Source: Halomonas socia (lineage in GTDB: Bacteria > Pseudomonadota > Gammaproteobacteria > Pseudomonadales > Halomonadaceae). From it: a DNA stretch of 64,000 nt. Location of the stretch: contig NZ_CP048812.1 in NCBI RefSeq assembly GCF_010977575.1, positions 3,782,001 to 3,846,000 of the forward strand. The letters are read 5' to 3'. Positions 44,328-53,756 of the stretch are shown here, in pieces. Made by a program: the position numbers and the translations under genes. The notes beneath the pieces were generated by a model that saw only the letters and a list, made by a program, of their open reading frames with translations, did not search any database and was not told the origin of the DNA. Numbering within the stretch: position 1 is the stretch's first letter; every line of letters starts with the position of its first letter.

Positions 44328-45883
44328 TTAGCTCATGATGCCGATATGCCAAGGCACGAATTCATTGTCGCCCAGGCCCAGCAACTCGCTCTTGGAGCGC
44401 TGCCCCGACGCAGTCGCCAGCATCAGTTCGAAGATGCGCTGGCCCATGGCCTGCATATCGCATGTGCCGTCGATGATCTCGCCGCAGTTGATATCCATAT
44501 CGTCGGTCAAACGCTCATACATCGAGGTGTTGGTCGCCAGCTTGATGGTGGGAGAGGGCTTGGCGCCGAACATCGAGCCACGCCCGGTCGTGAAGGCCAC
44601 CAGGTTGGCGCCCCCGGCAATCTGGCCAGTGATCGACACCGGGTCATAGCCTGGTGTATCCATGAAGACCAGCCCCTTGGCGGTCACCGGCTCGGCATAG
44701 CGGTATACCGCCATCAGCGGGCCAGTGCCGCCTTTCATGGAGGAGCCCAGCGACTTCTCGAAGATATTCGCCAGCCCGCCGACCTGGTTGCCAGGGCTCA
44801 CCTTGCCGTTGATCTGAACGTCGCGGCCAACCGAATACTCCTCTTTCCACCAGCGCACGCGCTCGGCGAGCTTTTCGCCCACTTCGCGGCTAGCCGCACG
44901 ACGCGTAAGGGTATGTTCGACGCCGTAGATTTCCGGCGTTTCGGAAAGAATGGCGGTCCCGCCATGGCGCGCCAGAATGTCCACCGCACGTCCCAGCGCC
45001 GGATTGGCCGTGATCGACGAGAAACCGTCCGAGCCGCCGCACTGAAGCGCCACGGTCAAGTGGGCGGCAGAGACCGGCTGGCGCTCGACGCGGTTGGCCT
45101 CGGGTAACAATGCCTCGACGGCCTCCACGCAAGCCTGGATGGTCTTGGCCGTCCCCCCATCGCTTGCATGGTAAAGGTTTGTAGGCGCCCACCGGCATCG
45201 AGCCCCTCCTCCTCCAGCAAGCCGTTGATCTGATTGCGCTCACACCCCAGTCCCACGATCAGCACGGCGGCAAAATTGGCATGCCTGGCATAACCGGCGA
45301 TGGTCCGACGCAGCAGTGCCATCGGCTCGCCGGTCATCTCCATCCCACACCCCAGGGAATGAGGAAAGGCGACCACCCCATCGACGTTAGGGAAGTCTAC
45401 CAAGCGCTCCTCCGTGAACCAGTCGGCGACCTTGCGCGCCACGGTGGCCGAGCAATTCACGGTCGAGAGAATGGCAACATAGTTGCGCGTAGCGACCTGG
45501 CCATTCTCGCGCACGATCCCCTGGAAGGTGGCCACTTCATTCGCGGGAACGGGCGTAACGGGGACATACCCCTCGGCGTGGCGATAGTCGCGATCGAACT
45601 CCTCGAACGCCACATTATGGCTATGCACCATATCCCCGGCCGAAATGTCACGCGAAGCAAAGCCTATCGGCACGTTGTACTTCAGGATCGCTTCGCCCTG
45701 CTGGATCTCACGCGTCGCCAGTTTATATCCAGCGGGGATCTGGGCGCGGCTGGTGACCGCCTCCTCGGGTAACGCCATGCCCAGGGCAACCTCCTGGCGG
45801 GCCACCACCACATTGTCGTCAGGATGCAGGCGAATGGTAAGACCGGCAACGTGCTTGCCGGTGTGCTGAACTTGCGCTGTCAT
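44328..45883 (-). pseudogene. UxaA/GarD-family altronate/galactarate-type dehydratase with -1 frameshift
   Basis: The N-terminal part from ATG 45883 holds the SAF domain (IRLHPDDNVVVARQEVALG) and the start of the catalytic domain (NYVAILSTVNCSA, PHSLGCGM). After LQTFTMQA it leaves frame near 45156-45161. The next frame continues GGTAKTIQACVEAVEALLPEANRVE..LQCGGSDGFSSITANPALG to 44328. One missing base next to a six-G run explains this; repaired length is about 518 aa, as in UxaA/GarD. Unless the read is wrong, the enzyme is inactive. Confidence 0.88.
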
Positions 45884-45959
45884 GTGTCATTTTTCTCACG
45901 CTGGCGCTCGCCCCATGCGGACCCAAGGGCGAGCGGAGTGGTTCGGCTAGGTAGTCCGC

Positions 45960-46880
45960 TCAGGCTCTGCGGCCTGGCATGTCGAATCCCGCCATGTCCA
46001 GGGCACTGGACAGTGCCTTGCGCTGCTCGGCATCCAACTCGACCAGCGGTGGCCGCAATCGATGCCAGGCGTCATCATCGCCATACAGCGCAGTCGCCGA
46101 CTTGAGCGCTGGAATCATGGGAAACTGCTCGAATACCCCCCGCAGCGCGGAAAGGGCTTGCTGCTGTTGCTCGGCATCGGCGCTCTGCCAATCCCTGGCC
46201 AGCGCGGCAATCGGGCCAGGGTTCACATTGGCAGTGGCACTGATGCACCCTGCCCCGCCGGCCCTCAGGTTCTGGAGCAGGAAATGCTCGCTGCCGGCAT
46301 AGATATCGATCTCCTCGCCAAAGGCCTCGATCAACGCCTGGGTATTGGACCAGTCGCCGGAGCTATCCTTGATGCCCGCAATGGTGTCGGGGTAAGCCTT
46401 CAGCAGTCGCTCTACCAGCGCCAGGCTCAACGGCACCTGAGAGACCGGCGGGATATGGTAGAGATAGACCCTGAGCGCCGCGGATGCCACGCGCTCGATG
46501 ACCTCGGAAAAATACCGGAACAGCCCCTCATCCGAGACACCCTTGTAATAAAACGCTGGCAGCATCAGCACACCCGCACAGCCATGCTCGACCGCACTGC
46601 GCGTCAATTCGACGCTGTCGCCAATCGCGCAGTGGCCGGTGCCGGGCATCATCCGTGCAGCAGGGATACCCGCCTCTACCAGTGATTCGAGCAGGCCGCG
46701 CTTTTCCGACACGCTCAATGAGGTGGCTTCAGAGTTGGTGCCAAAGATGGCCAGCCCAACGTCGTTCTCGAGCAACCACCTGCAGTGCTTGGCAAAGCGG
46801 TCGGCATGCGGCTCGAGGTCAGGGCCGAATGGCGTAATCACCGGGGACCAGACTTGCCCAGCGCGATGCAATCGATTCAT
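45960..46880 (-). CDS. DapA/NAL-family aldolase or dehydratase
   Basis: This protein of 306 aa (ATG 46880, AGGAG eight bases upstream) is a Schiff-base aldolase. The catalytic Tyr lies in VYLYHIPPVSQVP and Lys in IAGIKDSSGDWSN; the substrate loop GTNSEATSL replaces the GTTGE of true DapA. Relatives include keto-deoxy-sugar-acid aldolases and 5-keto-4-deoxyglucarate dehydratase. Its place between an enolase-superfamily enzyme and a UxaA-like enzyme favours sugar-acid breakdown over lysine synthesis. Confidence 0.9.
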   Translation of the reverse strand: MNRLHRAGQVWSPVITPFGPDLEPHADRFAKHCRWLLENDVGLAIFGTNSEATSLSVSEKRGLLESLVEAGIPAARMMPGTGHCAIGDSVELTRSAVEHGCAGVLMLPAFYYKGVSDEGLFRYFSEVIERVASAALRVYLYHIPPVSQVPLSLALVERLLKAYPDTIAGIKDSSGDWSNTQALIEAFGEEIDIYAGSEHFLLQNLRAGGAGCISATANVNPGPIAALARDWQSADAEQQQQALSALRGVFEQFPMIPALKSATALYGDDDAWHRLRPPLVELDAEQRKALSSALDMAGFDMPGRRA

Positions 46881-46902
46881 ACGTCTCTCCTGCTGAAATG
46901 GG

Positions 46903-48024
46903 TCACTGCCAATCATCAACAGCGAATCGTGCCAACGCATCGGCATCGAAATCGAAGCCCAGGCCCGGCGATGTTGGCAGCACCAGGCGGCCATTGTCAC
47001 AGCTGAGCTGGGTATCGATCAGGCGGCGGAAGTTGAGCACCTGGTCGTCGGCGAAATACTCGACCATGGGCGCATTAGGCGTCGAAGCGACCAGATGCAC
47101 ATGCAGGTCGTGGAACCAGTGCGGGAAAACGTCGACGCCATAGCTGGCCGCCGTAGCCGCAATGCGGCGAAATTCGGTGATCCCACCACACACCGCAGCA
47201 TCGGTCTGGAGGATCATTGCCGCCTCCTTGTCCAGCAACTCCTTGAAGCGCCAGCGGCCCGCCTCGATCTCCCCGGTAGCGACCGGCACCGGCGTGCGCT
47301 CAGCCAGGCGGCGGTGATTATCGATATCGTCGGGGCTGAATGGCTCCTCGATCCAGTAAGGATCGTAGGGCTCGGCCATGCGCATGAAGGCAAGGGCCGA
47401 GGGCAAATCGCGCCAGGCATTATTGGCATCCATCATGACCAGCACTTCCGGCCCCACCGCTTCTCTAACGGCAGCAAGACGCGCCTCCTCCTCGGCAAGG
47501 CTGTCACGCCCTACCTTGAGCTTCACCGCCTTGAAGCCGTTGGCGACGTGAGCGCGCATTTCATCGGCCAGGTGCGCGGGGGTCTTGCCCTCCAGGTAAT
47601 AGCCGCCGCTGGCATAGGCAGCAACGCTCTCGGTCTCGTTGGCCCCCAGCATCTTGTATAGCGGCAGGTTGGCAGCGCGGGCATTGCGGTCCCAAAGCGC
47701 CGTATCGATGATGCTGATCGCGCGCATCACCGAACCGGCGCGCCCATGCAGCAACGCCTCCTGATACATCTCGCGCCACAAACCTTCCACGCGGTGAGTG
47801 TCCTGGCCCAACAGCACCGGCTTGAGCAGCTCACGCACAGCCTGAGTGACTAGCCGCCCGGCATTGCTGCCGCCATAGCAAAAGCCGATACCCTTGTGCC
47901 CGTCGTCACCCACCACCTCGACCACTGCATAGTCACGCTTGAGCACTTTGCGATTTGAAAAACTGGTGGGATTGTCCAGCGGCACACTAACCGTGCGTGC
48001 CTTTACTTCAACAATGGTAGCCAT
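46903..48024 (-). CDS. Enolase-superfamily (mandelate racemase/muconate lactonizing) enzyme
   Basis: This 373-aa protein has the KxK base motif VKLKVGRD and metal ligands in VMMDANNAW, WIEEPFSPDD and PVATGE, with a late HWFHDLHVHLVA segment whose His may be the second base of acid-sugar dehydratases. Members dehydrate aldonates and aldarates such as galactonate, glucarate and talarate. It lies between tctA and the aldolase gene. Confidence 0.9.
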   Translation of the reverse strand: MATIVEVKARTVSVPLDNPTSFSNRKVLKRDYAVVEVVGDDGHKGIGFCYGGSNAGRLVTQAVRELLKPVLLGQDTHRVEGLWREMYQEALLHGRAGSVMRAISIIDTALWDRNARAANLPLYKMLGANETESVAAYASGGYYLEGKTPAHLADEMRAHVANGFKAVKLKVGRDSLAEEEARLAAVREAVGPEVLVMMDANNAWRDLPSALAFMRMAEPYDPYWIEEPFSPDDIDNHRRLAERTPVPVATGEIEAGRWRFKELLDKEAAMILQTDAAVCGGITEFRRIAATAASYGVDVFPHWFHDLHVHLVASTPNAPMVEYFADDQVLNFRRLIDTQLSCDNGRLVLPTSPGLGFDFDADALARFAVDDWQ

Positions 48025-48057
48025 CGGGTGTCTCTCCTCTCTCGAAAATGATGGTGA

Positions 48058-49560
48058 TCAGGCTGGTTTCTTGAACTTGGATACAACCGCACCCAACAGC
48101 GGCGTGGACTGGATGACCGAAAACGCCGCAAGCAGTAGCAGGCACAACGCGATCGGACTCTGGACGAAGACCATGAAAGTGCCACCGCCAATCAGCATCG
48201 ACTGCTGAAAGCTGGTTTCCATCACAGGCCCCAGGATCAGCCCCACCACCATCGGTGCCGGCGACATGCCCGCCTTGATCATCCAGTACCCGAACAGACC
48301 GAAGGCAAACATCAGGCCAACATCAAAGAAGCTATTGTTGATGGCAAAAGAACCCACTACGCACAGCACGATGATGGCGCATGCCACGAACCCATCCGGC
48401 ACCTTGGTCACACTGACGCAGAGCCGTGTAAACATCAGGCCGACGGCCAGCAGTGCAAAGTTGGCCACGATCACGGCCCAAATCAGGGTATAGGTGACTT
48501 CACCGTGTTCGGTAAGCAGGTTGGGGCCAGGCAGGATCCCATGCACCATCAGGGCACCCAGCAGAATGGCCGTTGATGAGCTCCCGGGGATCCCCAGGGC
48601 AATAGTGGGAATCAACGAGCCCCCCACCACCGAGTTGTTAGCCGCCTCGGGTGCCGCCAGGCCGGCCACATCGCCTTTACCGAAGCGGCTCTTGTCCTTG
48701 GAAAAGCGCTTGGCTTCGTTGTAAGCAAACCAGCTGGCGGTATCGCCACCGGTGCCCGGAATCAGCCCGGTGATGATCCCGATCACCCCCGAACGGCAGA
48801 TATTGGGCATCAAGCCCTTGATATCCTTTAGCTTTGGCAGAAGGCGGTCGGTAATCTTGTTGGCCACTCGCTTGACGCTAAGGCCGCTTTTCTCAATCAA
48901 CAGCAGCGCCTGGGGAATCGAGAACAGGCCGATCAAGGCGACGGTAAAGCTGATCCCAGAGAACAGGTTCATATGCCCGAAGGTCATGCGCGGCGTACCG
49001 GTAATGAGGTCCATGCCGACGGTACTGACCAGCAAACCGATACCGCCGGACAGCAGCCCTGACACCACCGAGCCCTGGGAAAGGGAACCGATGATGGTGA
49101 TGCCCAGCACGGCGACGGCAAATAGCTCGATGGGACCGAACTTCAACACCAGGATCCCCAGCAGCGGCGCGGCAACGAGCAGCGCAATACCGCTCATCAA
49201 GCCGCCGCAGAACGACGCAAACAGCGAAATCCCCAGCGCCTTGCCGGCCTTGCCCTGCTGGGAAAGCGGATAGCCATCCAGCACCGTCGCCGCCGCCGCC
49301 GGTGTACCTGGCGTATTCAGAAGGATCGCCGCGATCGACCCGCCATAGGATGCCCCTACGTAGAGCGAGGCCAGCATGCTCAGCCCAGCCCCCGGATCCA
49401 TGCTGAAGGTGATCGGCAGCAACAGTGCCAACGCCATGGTGGCCGAAAGCCCGGGCATGGCACCCACGAACATCCCCAGCAGGGTGCCGCCAACGATCAG
49501 CAGCAGGTTCCACCATGTCAGAACATTCAAAATCCCAGCGAGCAGCATGCTCGAATCCAT
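48058..49560 (-). CDS. tctA: TTT-family large membrane subunit (TctA type)
   Basis: This 500-aa membrane protein is a second, divergent TctA. Family motifs are GTLLGMFVGAMPGLSATMALALLLP, NTPGTPAAAATVLDGYPLSQQGKAGKALG and GLIPGTGGDTASWFAYNEAKRFSKD. It is only distantly like the copy at 16035, so the two systems probably import different compounds. It follows tctB by 26 bp. Confidence 0.95.
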   Translation of the reverse strand: MDSSMLLAGILNVLTWWNLLLIVGGTLLGMFVGAMPGLSATMALALLLPITFSMDPGAGLSMLASLYVGASYGGSIAAILLNTPGTPAAAATVLDGYPLSQQGKAGKALGISLFASFCGGLMSGIALLVAAPLLGILVLKFGPIELFAVAVLGITIIGSLSQGSVVSGLLSGGIGLLVSTVGMDLITGTPRMTFGHMNLFSGISFTVALIGLFSIPQALLLIEKSGLSVKRVANKITDRLLPKLKDIKGLMPNICRSGVIGIITGLIPGTGGDTASWFAYNEAKRFSKDKSRFGKGDVAGLAAPEAANNSVVGGSLIPTIALGIPGSSSTAILLGALMVHGILPGPNLLTEHGEVTYTLIWAVIVANFALLAVGLMFTRLCVSVTKVPDGFVACAIIVLCVVGSFAINNSFFDVGLMFAFGLFGYWMIKAGMSPAPMVVGLILGPVMETSFQQSMLIGGGTFMVFVQSPIALCLLLLAAFSVIQSTPLLGAVVSKFKKPA

Positions 49561-49586
49561 GATTCACTCCATTATCTGTAGTGGCG

Positions 49587-50054
49587 CTAGAAAGAAGGCA
49601 GCGCTGGCATATTCAGGCCAAGGAATTGGAAGAACACCAAGCCGATAACGAACAACAAGGCGGCAGCACCAATGCCTGCATATTTGATACTTACGCCCCT
49701 AACGACGAATAGCGACGCCGCCAGAAACAGCGCTGTAGCAATGAAGTACCCCACCACGCCAATACCGTAGACATACAACAGTGCAAAGCCATAGATAATG
49801 AATGCCTTGGCGATACCCCGTACGTTGCGCTGCTTTTTAGTATCAACCGCAGGCCCTGCCGACGTCGCAAGGCCAAGCCTCATCCTTGACACAACCACTT
49901 CCTGCACGATCAGCGCCACTGAAAGCAAACCAACTGCTGTCGAAAATATAATTGGAATCTGAGCCGCCCTCGTTGGATAACCGCTATTATTGACAAAGAA
50001 AAATATCGCCAAAAACACACCGAAGGCACCCAGCGACAGGCGACTCACATTCAT
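49587..50054 (-). CDS. tctB: TTT-family small membrane subunit (TctB type)
   Basis: This 155-aa protein has four hydrophobic segments (about 8-26, 35-52, 80-100 and 105-150 in two parts). The call rests on size, topology and position between tctC and tctA. Its DNA is visibly more AT-rich than its neighbours to the left. Confidence 0.85.
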   Translation of the reverse strand: MNVSRLSLGAFGVFLAIFFFVNNSGYPTRAAQIPIIFSTAVGLLSVALIVQEVVVSRMRLGLATSAGPAVDTKKQRNVRGIAKAFIIYGFALLYVYGIGVVGYFIATALFLAASLFVVRGVSIKYAGIGAAALLFVIGLVFFQFLGLNMPALPSF

Positions 50055-50084
50055 ATCCTAACCTCCAACTTGAACAATTAACTA

Positions 50085-51059
50085 TCAGGCATCGTCTTCA
50101 ACGTTTTCCCATATCTCGATAAACGTCTCCTCCATGCGCTTCATCATATCCATATAATCATCGCCGGTGATGATATCGATATAGAAAGCACGCTCTTCGG
50201 CCAGCGCCAGGAACTCTTCGTTGGTGGCCAGTTCCTCGAAGGCTGCGATCAGTTCGTCGCGCGCTTCGTCAGGAATGCCCGCCGGTGCGCTATAACCGCG
50301 AGATGAGCCATTCACCACGTCGTAGCCGACCTCTTTCAGCGTCGGGGTATCGGGCAGCATGGGTAGACGCTCTTCCGAGAAAACCGCCAGCGGACGCAGG
50401 CTATCGGCGGTGATATGGCCATAGACGATGCCCACGTTGTTGAAGCTAGCATCGATTTGGCCACCCATTGCTGCTGTAGCGGAAGGACCATCCCCAGAAA
50501 ACGGTACCTTTTCAAACTTCAGCCCAGTGGCATTCTCGACCATGATCGTAGAGAAATAATCATCGCCCCCTACACCTGAATTGCCGATGGTAATACGCCC
50601 GGGGTTCTCCTCGGCGGCTTGAAGCAAGTCCTCAATCGTTTGATAGGGGCTATCGGGGTGAACCACGATAACGCCAGGGTCGGTCACTACGTTAGCGATT
50701 GGTGTCAGTTGATCGATATTGTAATTGATAGCGTCATTGATAATATAATTTGTCATCAGCATCGGGGTATTGGTAATGCTGATAACCGAACCATCTTTCG
50801 GAGACTGGTTCCCCAAGCGGGTCCAGGCGATGGCACCTGCCGCTCCGGGTATATACTCGTTGACGAAATTCACGCCAAGGATATCTCTCAGAAATGGCTG
50901 GGCAAGCTGTGCCAGTGCATCACTACCACCTCCCGCCTGAAATCCCTGGAGCACTTTAACCTCATCAGTCACGGAATACTCTGCACTGGCTGACAGAGGA
51001 ATTGCTGCTGTCAGTGCAAGCAGTGAGAGCGAAGCTGGCAATAATAACTTTTTCATCAA
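50085..51059 (-). CDS. tctC: TTT-family periplasmic binding protein (TctC type)
   Basis: This 324-aa secreted protein has a signal peptide ending near PLSASA-EY, then VKVLQGFQAGGGSDALAQLAQPFL, VNEYIPGAAGAIAWTRLGNQSPKDG and GRITIGNSGVGGDDYFS. It is first in the eight-gene minus-strand operon and was probably selected for a sugar acid or hydroxy-acid. Base composition is lower in GC than average for the window. Confidence 0.92.
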   Translation of the reverse strand: MMKKLLLPASLSLLALTAAIPLSASAEYSVTDEVKVLQGFQAGGGSDALAQLAQPFLRDILGVNFVNEYIPGAAGAIAWTRLGNQSPKDGSVISITNTPMLMTNYIINDAINYNIDQLTPIANVVTDPGVIVVHPDSPYQTIEDLLQAAEENPGRITIGNSGVGGDDYFSTIMVENATGLKFEKVPFSGDGPSATAAMGGQIDASFNNVGIVYGHITADSLRPLAVFSEERLPMLPDTPTLKEVGYDVVNGSSRGYSAPAGIPDEARDELIAAFEELATNEEFLALAEERAFYIDIITGDDYMDMMKRMEETFIEIWENVEDDA

Positions 51060-51135
51060 TCCTTACCTTTGTTTATGGTTTTGTCTTAAGGCGCCGCATG
51101 AGTTTTATTTGGCATGCCGGAAAAAACGTAGTACG

Positions 51136-51157
51136 TTATTGACATGATTGTCAATAA
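51136..51157. promoter_or_regulatory. Divergent-promoter operator palindrome
   Basis: Arms TTATTGACA and TGTCAATAA are perfect complements around TGAT, and a nested CATGATT/AATCATG repeat overlaps the right side (51143-51162). Each arm contains TTGACA in the direction of one of the two divergent units, so the palindrome could hold both -35 boxes. The FCD-GntR at 53061 is the likely binder. Inference from symmetry and position. Confidence 0.65.
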
Positions 51158-51220
51158 TCATGTTGATAGTTAGACCAAAGTTCAACAAGGCTGCCAGCGG
51201 CAAACAGAAGGAGATGTCCA

Positions 51221-52954
51221 TTGAAATCAGATGACTACCCCAAAGGGATGGGCAAAGGGCTGACCAACTACGGCGATGAGGGCTTCTCGCTGTTCCTGCG
51301 CAAGGCGTTCATCAAGGGCATGGGGTACACCGATGACGCTCTCTCTCGTCCGGTGATAGGCATCGCCAACACCTACAGTGGCTACAATGCCTGCCACGGT
51401 AATGTCGACGCCCTGGTAGAAAGCGTGAAGCGCGGCGTGATGCTGGCTGGCGGGCTGCCGATCGACTTTCCAACGATCTCGCTGCATGAGTCGTTCTCTC
51501 ACCCGACCAGCATGTACCTGCGCAACCTGATGGCACTGGATACCGAGGAGATGATCCGCGCCCAACCGATGGACGCGGTGGTCCTGATCGGTGGCTGTGA
51601 CAAGACGGTCCCCGCACAACTGATGGCCGCGGCGAGTGCTGGCGTTCCCGCCATCCAGCTCGTCACAGGCCCCATGCTGAGCGGCTCGCACCGCGGCACC
51701 CGGGTCGGCGCCTGTACCGACTGCCGCCGCTACTGGGCGGCGTACCGCGGCCAGGAGATCGACGATCAGGAAATCGCCGAGGTCAACGATAAGCTGGTCC
51801 CCACCGTCGGCACCTGTTCGGTCATGGGAACCGCCAGCACCATGGCATGCCTTGCCGAAGCCATGGGCATGATGCTGCCCGGCAGCGCCGCCGCTCCAGC
51901 GGTATTTGCCGACCGCCAGCGCATTGCCGAGCAGACAGGGACCGAGGCCGTCAGACTAGCCATGGAGAAGGTCCTGCCCAGCGACATCATGACCGAAGCA
52001 GCGTTCGAGAATGCCCTGCGCGTCCTGCTCGCCCTGGGGGGCTCCACCAATGCCTTGATTCACCTCACCGCCATCGCCGGGCGCCTCGGGATCGATATCG
52101 ACCTCGATCAATTCGACCGCATGAGCCGCGAAACGCCAGTACTCGTGAACCTCAAGCCATCCGGCGAACACTACATGGAGCACCTGCACCACGCCGGCGG
52201 GCTGGCAGCGCTATTGCGCGAGATTCACCCCCTGCTGCATCTCGATGCGCTTACCATCAATGGCAAGACCCTGGGCGACAATCTCGTGGCCAGTCCGCAT
52301 ATCCTCAACCAGCAGGTGGTGCGCCCACGCGACAACCCCATTTACGCCCAGGGCGGCATGGCAGTACTGCGCGGCAACCTGGCGCCGCGCGGGGCCATCA
52401 TCAAGCAGTCGGCCGCGACAGCGGCACTGATGAAGCACTCGGGGCGTGCCGTCGTATTCACTGGCCTGGAAGACCTGGCCAAGCGCATTGACGACCCAGA
52501 CCTCGACGTCAACGCGGACGATATCCTCGTGCTGCAGAACATTGGCCCCAAAGGGGCTCCAGGAATGCCCGAAGCCGGCTATATCCCCATTCCCAAGAAG
52601 CTGGCAGCACAAGGCGTAAAGGATATGGTGCGCATCTCGGACGGACGCATGAGCGGCACCGCCGCCGGTACCATCATCCTGCATGTCTCTCCCGAGGCCG
52701 CTGAGCTGGGGCCGCTCGCGCTGGTGCGTGACGGCGACCGCATTGCACTGGACGTAGCGGAACGACGGCTGCAACTGCTGGTCGATGAGGATGAGCTCGC
52801 GAGCCGTAGAGCGTCGGTGTCACCTCGCGTAGAACCAAGCAAGGAACGTGGCTACCGCAAGCTGTTTCTCGAGCAGATTCTGCAAGCGGAGGAAGGGTGT
52901 GATTTTGCCTTTTGCCGGCCGGACATCTCTTCACGAGTGCCACGCGCCCGCTAA
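51221..52954 (+). CDS. IlvD/Edd-family sugar-acid dehydratase
   Basis: This 577-aa enzyme has the cluster-binding Cys positions of the family (YNACHGN, IGGCDKTVPAQ and GTCSVMGTASTM) and SDGRMSGTAAGTI near the C-terminus. Length is nearer to arabinonate/xylonate-type dehydratases (about 575-595) than to phosphogluconate dehydratase. The start is TTG, fixed by AAGGAG seven bases upstream; the ATG in between hits a stop. It is first of three plus-strand genes opposite the TctCBA operon. Confidence 0.92.
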   Translation: MKSDDYPKGMGKGLTNYGDEGFSLFLRKAFIKGMGYTDDALSRPVIGIANTYSGYNACHGNVDALVESVKRGVMLAGGLPIDFPTISLHESFSHPTSMYLRNLMALDTEEMIRAQPMDAVVLIGGCDKTVPAQLMAAASAGVPAIQLVTGPMLSGSHRGTRVGACTDCRRYWAAYRGQEIDDQEIAEVNDKLVPTVGTCSVMGTASTMACLAEAMGMMLPGSAAAPAVFADRQRIAEQTGTEAVRLAMEKVLPSDIMTEAAFENALRVLLALGGSTNALIHLTAIAGRLGIDIDLDQFDRMSRETPVLVNLKPSGEHYMEHLHHAGGLAALLREIHPLLHLDALTINGKTLGDNLVASPHILNQQVVRPRDNPIYAQGGMAVLRGNLAPRGAIIKQSAATAALMKHSGRAVVFTGLEDLAKRIDDPDLDVNADDILVLQNIGPKGAPGMPEAGYIPIPKKLAAQGVKDMVRISDGRMSGTAAGTIILHVSPEAAELGPLALVRDGDRIALDVAERRLQLLVDEDELASRRASVSPRVEPSKERGYRKLFLEQILQAEEGCDFAFCRPDISSRVPRAR

Positions 52955-53060
52955 ATACCCAGGCCACGGGTATTCTGTTAGCATATCGGCATCCGCATGA
53001 AGCGGTTGCCGATATCGCCTCTACACCTTATTAGCGTCAGCCAGGATAGCTGCCTTTGTC

Positions 53061-53741
53061 ATGACACAGCTCAAGCAATCTCCATCTCAATCTGCCTCCT
53101 CCAATGTCGATGACATCGTTTCGGCCATCGAGGAAGATATTGTTCTCGGACGCCTCAATCCAAAAGAACGCCTGGTCGAGGAAGATCTGATCGAGAGATT
53201 TTACTGCAAGCGTCATGTCGTGCGGCAGGCCCTTTTTCAACTCGATGCTATCGGCCTAGTGGAGCGGATAAAGAATCGCGGTGCCTTCGTAAAAGCCTAT
53301 ACACCCAAAGAGGTGGAAGACCTTTACGCCATGCGTGAACTTCTCGAAACGGCCGGAGCACAGTCAATTCCGCTGCCTGCACCACCAAGCATGCTCGAGG
53401 AACTGACAACCATACAGAACCAACATCGAGACGCCGTTGAAGCCCATGACCTGCGACGTGTATTCCGGCTTAACATCGCATTTCATCGCACGCTATTTTC
53501 TGCCACAGGCAACTCCTACCTGATTGAATGTATTAATGATTTTGCCCAGAAGGCCCACGCCATTCGCTTCATGGCCATCACCAATGCAGAGAGTCTGGAA
53601 CAGGCCTGTAGCGAGCATTTCGCCATGATCGATGCCATCAAGCGCCAGGACCGCGAGCTGCTCTGCCAACTGTGCCGCGAACATCTCATACCATCCAAAG
53701 AGCGCTACCTCAGCATTGCAAAGCTTCGCCACAAACAGTAA
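53061..53741 (+). CDS. GntR-family regulator, FCD subfamily
   Basis: This 226-aa regulator has a winged helix (IVSAIEEDIVLGRLNPKERLVEEDLIERFYCKRHVVRQALFQLDAIGLV, residues about 18-70) and an FCD domain with HRDAVEAHDLRRVFRLNIAFHRTLFSATGN and a late EHFAMIDAI. It is the probable controller of both arms from the 51136 palindrome. Confidence 0.9.
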   Translation: MTQLKQSPSQSASSNVDDIVSAIEEDIVLGRLNPKERLVEEDLIERFYCKRHVVRQALFQLDAIGLVERIKNRGAFVKAYTPKEVEDLYAMRELLETAGAQSIPLPAPPSMLEELTTIQNQHRDAVEAHDLRRVFRLNIAFHRTLFSATGNSYLIECINDFAQKAHAIRFMAITNAESLEQACSEHFAMIDAIKRQDRELLCQLCREHLIPSKERYLSIAKLRHKQ

Positions 53742-53756
53742 TAAAGCGAATAAACA

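Noticed and set aside
42145-51059. Sulfolactate degradation locus (SlcC/ComC/SuyAB with a TTT importer, as described in Chromohalobacter)
   Set aside because: The UxaA-like gene is one full-length SAF-plus-catalytic gene, not separate suyA and suyB, and the enolase-superfamily and DapA-type genes point to sugar acids. The likeness in transporter and paired dehydrogenases is noted.
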